Assembly (NCBI RefSeq): GCF_014218355.1
Contig: NZ_AP023368.1
Span: 3,476,001 to 3,540,000 of the forward strand
From: Anaerocolumna chitinilytica
GTDB lineage: Bacteria; Bacillota; Clostridia; Lachnospirales; Lachnospiraceae
DNA: 64,000 nucleotides
Direction of reading: 5' to 3'
The position numbers and the translations under genes are program-made. The notes under the pieces are model-generated. The model searched no databases. It was not told the DNA's origin and was given only the letters and a program-made list of their open reading frames with translations. The stretch's first letter is position 1. Each line of letters begins with the position of its first letter. Of the stretch, positions 62,265-64,000 are shown piece by piece.

Positions 62265-62717
62265 CTACTCTTTTGACGGTAAATTAAATTTAGCTTGATT
62301 GCTCAAATAATCCAAATAGCCTTGAAGAATCAACACTGCTGCTAATTTATCAACAACAGCTTTTCTGTCCTCTCTTCTGACATTCCCTAGTATTAAGGTC
62401 TGGCTGGCTGCTGCTGTGGTAAGTCTTTCATCCCATAATATTACGGGAAGTCCGGTTCTTCTTTCCAGCATTTCTTTGAATTCTTCTGATTTAACTGCCC
62501 GCTCTCCAATCGTATTATTCATGTTCTTAGGATATCCTAACACAATACGGTCAACATTGTATTCCTTAATCAACTCTTCTATTCTAGCCAGAGTTTGTCT
62601 TAATTTGTTTTCCTGCTTACGATTTATTGTTTCAATACCTTGTGCTGTAATTAACAGCTCATCACTGATTGCGACTCCTACTGTTACAGAGCCATAATCC
62701 AATCCCATAATTCTCAT
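62265..62717 (-). CDS. ruvX: Putative pre-16S rRNA nuclease / Holliday junction resolvase RuvX (YqgF)
   Basis: 150 residues. RNase H-like fold: [13 protein letters not shown] at 4-16 (first catalytic Asp), [10 protein letters not shown] near 58-67 and W-D-E-R-L-T-T near 95 (second acid), with [10 protein letters not shown] near the end. Matures the 16S rRNA 5' end in known cases. Standard length, between ireB and DUF1292. Confidence 0.94.
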   Translation of the reverse strand: MRIMGLDYGSVTVGVAISDELLITAQGIETINRKQENKLRQTLARIEELIKEYNVDRIVLGYPKNMNNTIGERAVKSEEFKEMLERRTGLPVILWDERLTTAAASQTLILGNVRREDRKAVVDKLAAVLILQGYLDYLSNQAKFNLPSKE

Positions 62718-62847
62718 ACAGTATAAATTCTATTATACCAAAAATCCGTATAATAACTCCTTTCGCACATACCAAAATATGGTATTCCTGTTACATAAAA
62801 AATTATACATACATTATTTCATACAAAAAAATACGGACTTCTGATAT

Positions 62848-63108
62848 TTATTTCAGATTTCGGTCAATGTAATCGTTCAGTAATTGTTCCAGAATTTCAT
62901 CACGTTCTACCTTCATAATCAAGCTCCTGGCACCTTTATGGTTTGTTATGTAGGTAGGGTCTCCAGACATGATATATCCCACTATTTGATTTACCGGATT
63001 ATAGCCCTTCTCCGTCATGGCTGTATATACGGTCGATATTATCTCTCGCACGGATATCTCATTTTCCTTTTGAACCTTAAAAAATTGTGTATTATCTATC
63101 TCCTGCAT
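62848..63108 (-). CDS. ireB: IreB-family regulatory phosphoprotein (DUF965, YrzL)
   Basis: 86 residues from the ATG at 63108; a longer frame would exceed the family length of about 85-90. Contains T-Q-F-F-K-V near 8 and [16 protein letters not shown] near 45-60, the most conserved stretch of the family. In Enterococcus IreB is phosphorylated by the Ser/Thr kinase IreK on N-terminal Thr residues and tunes cell-wall stress resistance; a Thr is at the matching place here. Upstream neighbour is mtaB. Confidence 0.92.
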   Translation of the reverse strand: MQEIDNTQFFKVQKENEISVREIISTVYTAMTEKGYNPVNQIVGYIMSGDPTYITNHKGARSLIMKVERDEILEQLLNDYIDRNLK

Positions 63109-63181
63109 AACTTCACGTCCTTTGCTGATACTGTTTCGCACAATGTATTTAACTATATATTAATATAAAATGGAGCAAATT

Positions 63182-64000
63182 TCAATCCATACTTTCACAA
63201 ATCATCATTTCTTTGTTAAGAACTTCCTTCACTGTCACAAAAAGTATTTTATTTGACAGGTTTTCTTCTGACTTTACTGCTAGTTTTAAATACCTTTCAT
63301 TATGACCAACCTGATACTTTATACCATCAATTTCAATTTCTTCTTCCACTAATAGTTTTTCGGTATTACCAAGGAAAAGTGTTCTATATTCCTTTCTCAT
63401 TTCTTCCGACAAAGAAATCAGTATATTACTGCGCTCCGCTTTTTTCTCTTCTTTAACCTGTTCCGGCATAAGAGCGGCTTTGGTACCTTTCCTGGGAGAA
63501 AATTTAAAAATGTGCATCTGTGAGAAATTTATCTTCCTGAGAAATTCTCTTGTCTGTTCAAATTCCTCTTCCGTTTCTCCCGGAAAACCAACAATAACAT
63601 CTGTAGTTATAGCCGGATTTTTAAAGTAGCTTCGAATCAGGGAGCATCTATTATAGTAATCCTTCGTTGTGTATTTGCGGTTCATCCTCACTAAAGTTGC
63701 ATCACAGCCGCTTTGCAGAGATAAATGAAAGTGAGGGCAGAATGTTCGCAGTTCGCTGAGTCCCTTAACAAAATCTTCGGTAATGATTCTCGGTTCCAAT
63801 GAACCAAGTCTTATTCTCTCCAGTCCTTCCAATCCGTCAAGGCACTTTATCAATTCAAGCAGGTGATGATTTTCAGCAATTGTACTGTTATCAAAATCAA
63901 TCCCGTAGGAGGAAAGATGAATTCCCGTCAGAACTACTTCTTTATAACCTTTTTCCACAAGACTGCCGGCTTCCTTCAGAATCGATTCCGTTTTTCTGCT
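63182..64000 (-). CDS. mtaB: tRNA t6A37 methylthiotransferase MtaB, 5' part outside window
   Basis: The frame is open to base 64000, so the N-terminal part, with the first iron-sulfur motif and the radical-SAM Cys triad, lies outside. Visible are about 272 residues: E-K-G-Y-K-E-V-V-L-T-G-I-H-L-S-S-Y-G, G-S-L-E-P-R, H-F-H-L-S-L-Q-S-G-C-D, M-N-R-K-Y-T and D-V-I-V-G-F-P-G-E-T-E-E-E-F, all of the radical-SAM barrel. The TRAM-like RNA-binding end follows. L-T-G-I-H-L and the overall form fit the MtaB (YqeV) group better than MiaB. An internal GTG at 63958 is not the true start. Confidence 0.9.
   Translation of the reverse strand, partial: SRKTESILKEAGSLVEKGYKEVVLTGIHLSSYGIDFDNSTIAENHHLLELIKCLDGLEGLERIRLGSLEPRIITEDFVKGLSELRTFCPHFHLSLQSGCDATLVRMNRKYTTKDYYNRCSLIRSYFKNPAITTDVIVGFPGETEEEFEQTREFLRKINFSQMHIFKFSPRKGTKAALMPEQVKEEKKAERSNILISLSEEMRKEYRTLFLGNTEKLLVEEEIEIDGIKYQVGHNERYLKLAVKSEENLSNKILFVTVKEVLNKEMMICESMD

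Overview
The window looks like a chromosomal segment of a low-GC, Gram-positive, spore-forming anaerobe of the Lachnospiraceae / Clostridium cluster XIVa type (Lachnoclostridium-like). The evidence is a sporulation sigma-K, the IreB-RuvX-DUF1292-RNase J-TrmR-U32 housekeeping string typical of Firmicutes, a secretin-less type IV pilus operon, S-layer homology domains, a GH11 xylanase, strong GGAGG-type ribosome sites and several TTG/GTG starts. Nearly everything is on the minus strand; only three genes (a DivIVA-like protein, the xylanase and a SUMF1-type lipoprotein, 38.8-42.2 kb) are on the plus strand. I found no tRNA, rRNA, CRISPR array, insertion sequence or prophage gene.

Layout by plus-strand coordinate. 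1-459: 3' part of a GtrA-family membrane protein. 0.77-17.7 kb: a type IV pilus operon read right to left, pilB-pilT-pilC-pilA-pilD-pilMN(fused)-pilO, then four minor pilins/pseudopilins and a 1,345-residue exported protein, closed by a terminator at about 0.73 kb. It starts from a very good sigma-A promoter at 17.80 kb. 18.0-38.4 kb: a large exopolysaccharide operon, also right to left. Its front is a Pel-type synthase set (pelD-pelE-a PelA/DUF2194-like protein-pelF-pelG). Behind it come a DUF2304 protein, GT4, GT2, a DUF4874/DUF4832-type protein, a GT2 fused to leucine-rich repeats, a Wzx-type flippase, a polytopic GT-C-like protein, an acyltransferase and a GT8. A 92-bp structured repeat occurs as 2.8 tandem copies inside this operon, with one more diverged copy 3.4 kb away.

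38.4-42.2 kb: divergent control region, DivIVA-like coiled-coil gene, a 0.7 kb AT-rich gap, secreted GH11 xylanase and a SUMF1-fold lipoprotein. 42.2-48.8 kb: sigK, then a polyamine operon (speD-speA-speE-carboxyspermidine dehydrogenase-carboxyspermidine decarboxylase). 48.9-56.5 kb: MacB-type ABC exporter with adaptor protein, an S-layer-domain protein with three internal repeats, and an MFS transporter. 56.7-64.0 kb: conserved housekeeping genes (U32 protein, trmR, an MltG-like protein lacking the catalytic domain, RNase J, Fur family, DUF1292, ruvX, ireB, partial mtaB).

The most interesting theme is that the pilus and polysaccharide operons, lying side by side, both appear to read cyclic di-GMP. 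PilB carries a textbook MshEN tandem motif. PelD keeps an RxxD I-site in front of a destroyed GGDEF site and is fused to an SDR domain that has lost its catalytic Tyr and Lys. This suggests an attachment/matrix island. Most of it is assembled from recognisable families, but it contains several unusual fusions (pseudo-SDR-PelD, PilM-PilN, GT2-LRR) and an unexplained structured repeat. All functional statements are from reading the sequence; no database search was run.
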